NCBI GenBank assembly: GCA_046760985.1 | Contig: JBHIFE010000083.1 | Span: forward strand, 1 to 5,987 | Direction: 5' to 3' | Source of the DNA: JBHIFE01 sp046760985 | Lineage (GTDB): Bacteria; Chloroflexota; Dehalococcoidia; Dehalococcoidales; RBG-16-60-22 | Length of the DNA: 5,987 nt | Shown here: positions 4,664 through 5,987 of the stretch, one piece after another | Layout: each line of letters starts with the position of its first letter | How positions within the stretch are numbered: the first letter of the stretch is position 1 | Notes under the pieces: generated by a model | The model's input: only the letters and a program-made list of their open reading frames with translations | What the model was told of the DNA's origin: nothing | Database searches by the model: none | Program-made: the position numbers and the translations under genes

Positions 4664-5987
4664 ATGCCATTGGATGCCATAATTGTCAAAGGGGCTCGTG
4701 AGCACAACCTCAAAAATATAGACGTGGTTATCCCTCGGGATAAGCTGGTAGTTATTACCGGTGTTTCTGGCTCAGGTAAAAGCTCGTTAGCCTTTGATAC
4801 CATCTATGCTGAAGGGCAGCGTCGCTATGTGGAATCTCTGTCTGCCTATGCTCGCCAATTTTTGGGCAGGATGGAGAAACCTGACGTTGACTATATTGAA
4901 GGATTGAGCCCGGCTATTTCTATTGACCAGAAGGGTCCGAGTCGGAATCCACGCTCTACAGTGGGTACCGTAACTGAGATCTATGATTACCTGAGGCTAC
5001 TTTTTGCCCGGGTTGGTCATCCCCATTGCCCCAGGTGTGGACGGGAGATTACCATGCAGACAGTGCAGCAGATTGTCGATGCTGTTCAGAGTCTCCCGGA
5101 GAAAACCCGCATCATGATTCTGGCGCCACTGATTAGAGACCGCAAGGGTGAGTATCAGGCAGTGTTTGATGACTTGCGCAAGGCAGGTTATGTTCGGGTG
5201 CGGGTTGATGGGCACATCCATGACCTGTCTGAGGAGTTTCAACTGGATAAGAATAAGAAGCACTCTATTGAGGCAGTGGTGGATAGATTAGTAATCGGGC
5301 AAAGCGGAAGCCAAAGCCGTATCGCCGATTCGGTGGAGACTGCCCTTAAGCTTGGGGCGGGGGTGGTGCTGGTATCTATTGTTGATGGTGAGGAGTTATT
5401 ATTCTCCGAGCACTTTGCCTGTGTCTACTGCGGAATTAGCTTGGGTGAGATTGCCCCCCGAACCTTCAGCTTTAATAGTCCTCACGGGGCTTGTCCTGCC
5501 TGCACTGGTTTAGGGGTGAAGCTGGAGATAGACCCCGAGATGATTATCCCTAATAAAGGACTATCTATTTCTCAGGGGGCAATTCATCCTGGGTGGTGGC
5601 TCTCCTGGCATATGGGGGAGCTAGAAGTTTTAGCTAGGCGCTACGGCTTTTCACTTTATACTCCGATTAAAGATTTAAGTGAGCGTCACCTGAAGCTTAT
5701 TCTTTATGGGGAAGAGGGGGAGTTAGTGAGATACCGGAACCGTTACGGTCGGGTCAGGGAATATTTCAGTGGCTATGAAGGGGTGATTCCCTACTTGGAA
5801 CGTCTAAGTCGTGATACGCAATCAGAGCATACCCGAGCCGAGATTGAGCGCTACATGTTATCCACGCCGTGCCCGGTTTGTCAGGGTAGGCGACTCAAAC
5901 CAGAGTCTTTAGCGGTGACTATCGGCGGGAGAAATATTATGGATGTTAGCGCCATGTCAGTTACCCAGGCATTGGAGTGGGTAGCTA
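4664..5987 (+). CDS. uvrA: UvrABC system protein A (excinuclease subunit A), N-terminal part
   Basis: The first 441 codons of UvrA, a protein of usually about 940 residues; the right window edge cuts it, with no stop in the frame. UvrA is the DNA-damage-recognising ABC ATPase of nucleotide excision repair; it acts as a dimer and loads UvrB. The start MPLDAIIVKGAREHNLKNID is typical. The Walker A motif is GVSGSGKS (33-40, K39), followed by EGQRRYVESLSAYARQF (50-66), the Q-loop region. The first zinc module is C253-x2-C256-x20-C277-x2-C280. A second cysteine pair (C122, C125) lies in the UvrB-binding region, and another (C403, C406) in the conserved TPCPVCQGRRLKPE segment. The second ATPase half lies outside the window. 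The ATG follows a GAGAGG purine run at about ten bases. Arginine codons are 26 CGN to 10 AGA/AGG. It is divergent from the Smr gene. Confidence 0.97.
   Translation, partial: MPLDAIIVKGAREHNLKNIDVVIPRDKLVVITGVSGSGKSSLAFDTIYAEGQRRYVESLSAYARQFLGRMEKPDVDYIEGLSPAISIDQKGPSRNPRSTVGTVTEIYDYLRLLFARVGHPHCPRCGREITMQTVQQIVDAVQSLPEKTRIMILAPLIRDRKGEYQAVFDDLRKAGYVRVRVDGHIHDLSEEFQLDKNKKHSIEAVVDRLVIGQSGSQSRIADSVETALKLGAGVVLVSIVDGEELLFSEHFACVYCGISLGEIAPRTFSFNSPHGACPACTGLGVKLEIDPEMIIPNKGLSISQGAIHPGWWLSWHMGELEVLARRYGFSLYTPIKDLSERHLKLILYGEEGELVRYRNRYGRVREYFSGYEGVIPYLERLSRDTQSEHTRAEIERYMLSTPCPVCQGRRLKPESLAVTIGGRNIMDVSAMSVTQALEWVA

Noticed and set aside
4997..5263. 88-codon open frame on the minus strand inside uvrA
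   Set aside because: Antisense to the conserved UvrA frame and unlike any protein I recognise.
1..5987. CRISPR arrays, insertion sequences, attachment sites or phage genes
   Set aside because: No repeated spacer pattern, transposase or integrase motif was seen. Although tRNA genes are common integration sites, no duplicated tRNA end is present nearby.

Overview
The window is an ordinary bacterial chromosomal segment with housekeeping genes and a small accessory-looking operon. There is no mobile element, CRISPR array or phage gene. The best taxonomic guess is a member of Chloroflexota, near Dehalococcoidia. This rests on remembered family resemblance: a DUF5808-type small protein, a QueG-like Fe-S protein ending in a GCGLCQ motif, and a GTP-dependent PEP carboxykinase of the kind also seen in archaea. 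I could not test it by search. The tRNA genes do not encode CCA and base composition looks moderate.

Layout. Positions 1-81 are non-coding and carry a G-rich tract on the minus strand. Three minus-strand genes follow, reading from right to left: a GNAT acetyltransferase (1375-1875), a DUF5808-like small protein (1022-1378) that overlaps it by the ATGA junction, and an Fe-S protein related to epoxyqueuosine reductase (82-972, TTG start), which lies 49 bases further on. A good promoter lies just ahead of the GNAT gene, so the three probably form one transcript. On the other side of a 220-base divergent intergenic region, pckG (2096-3979, plus) encodes a complete GTP-type PEP carboxykinase, the entry enzyme of gluconeogenesis. 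Its candidate leader contains a hairpin followed by a U-rich stretch, and a segment able to pair with the ribosome binding site.

pckG converges on a minus-strand tRNA pair, tRNA-His(GTG) then tRNA-Arg(TCG), driven by a near-consensus promoter at 4196-4224. Upstream of that promoter is a minus-strand gene for a 93-residue stand-alone Smr domain (4252-4533). It is divergent from uvrA (from 4664, plus), which starts complete and is cut by the right window edge after 441 codons.

The clearest oddities are these: pckG uses AGA/AGG for most arginines whereas uvrA uses CGN, which fits an origin of pckG by transfer; the pckG leader may be regulatory; and the Fe-S protein lacks the first cysteine of the textbook ferredoxin motif. 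I found no convincing new multi-gene system.
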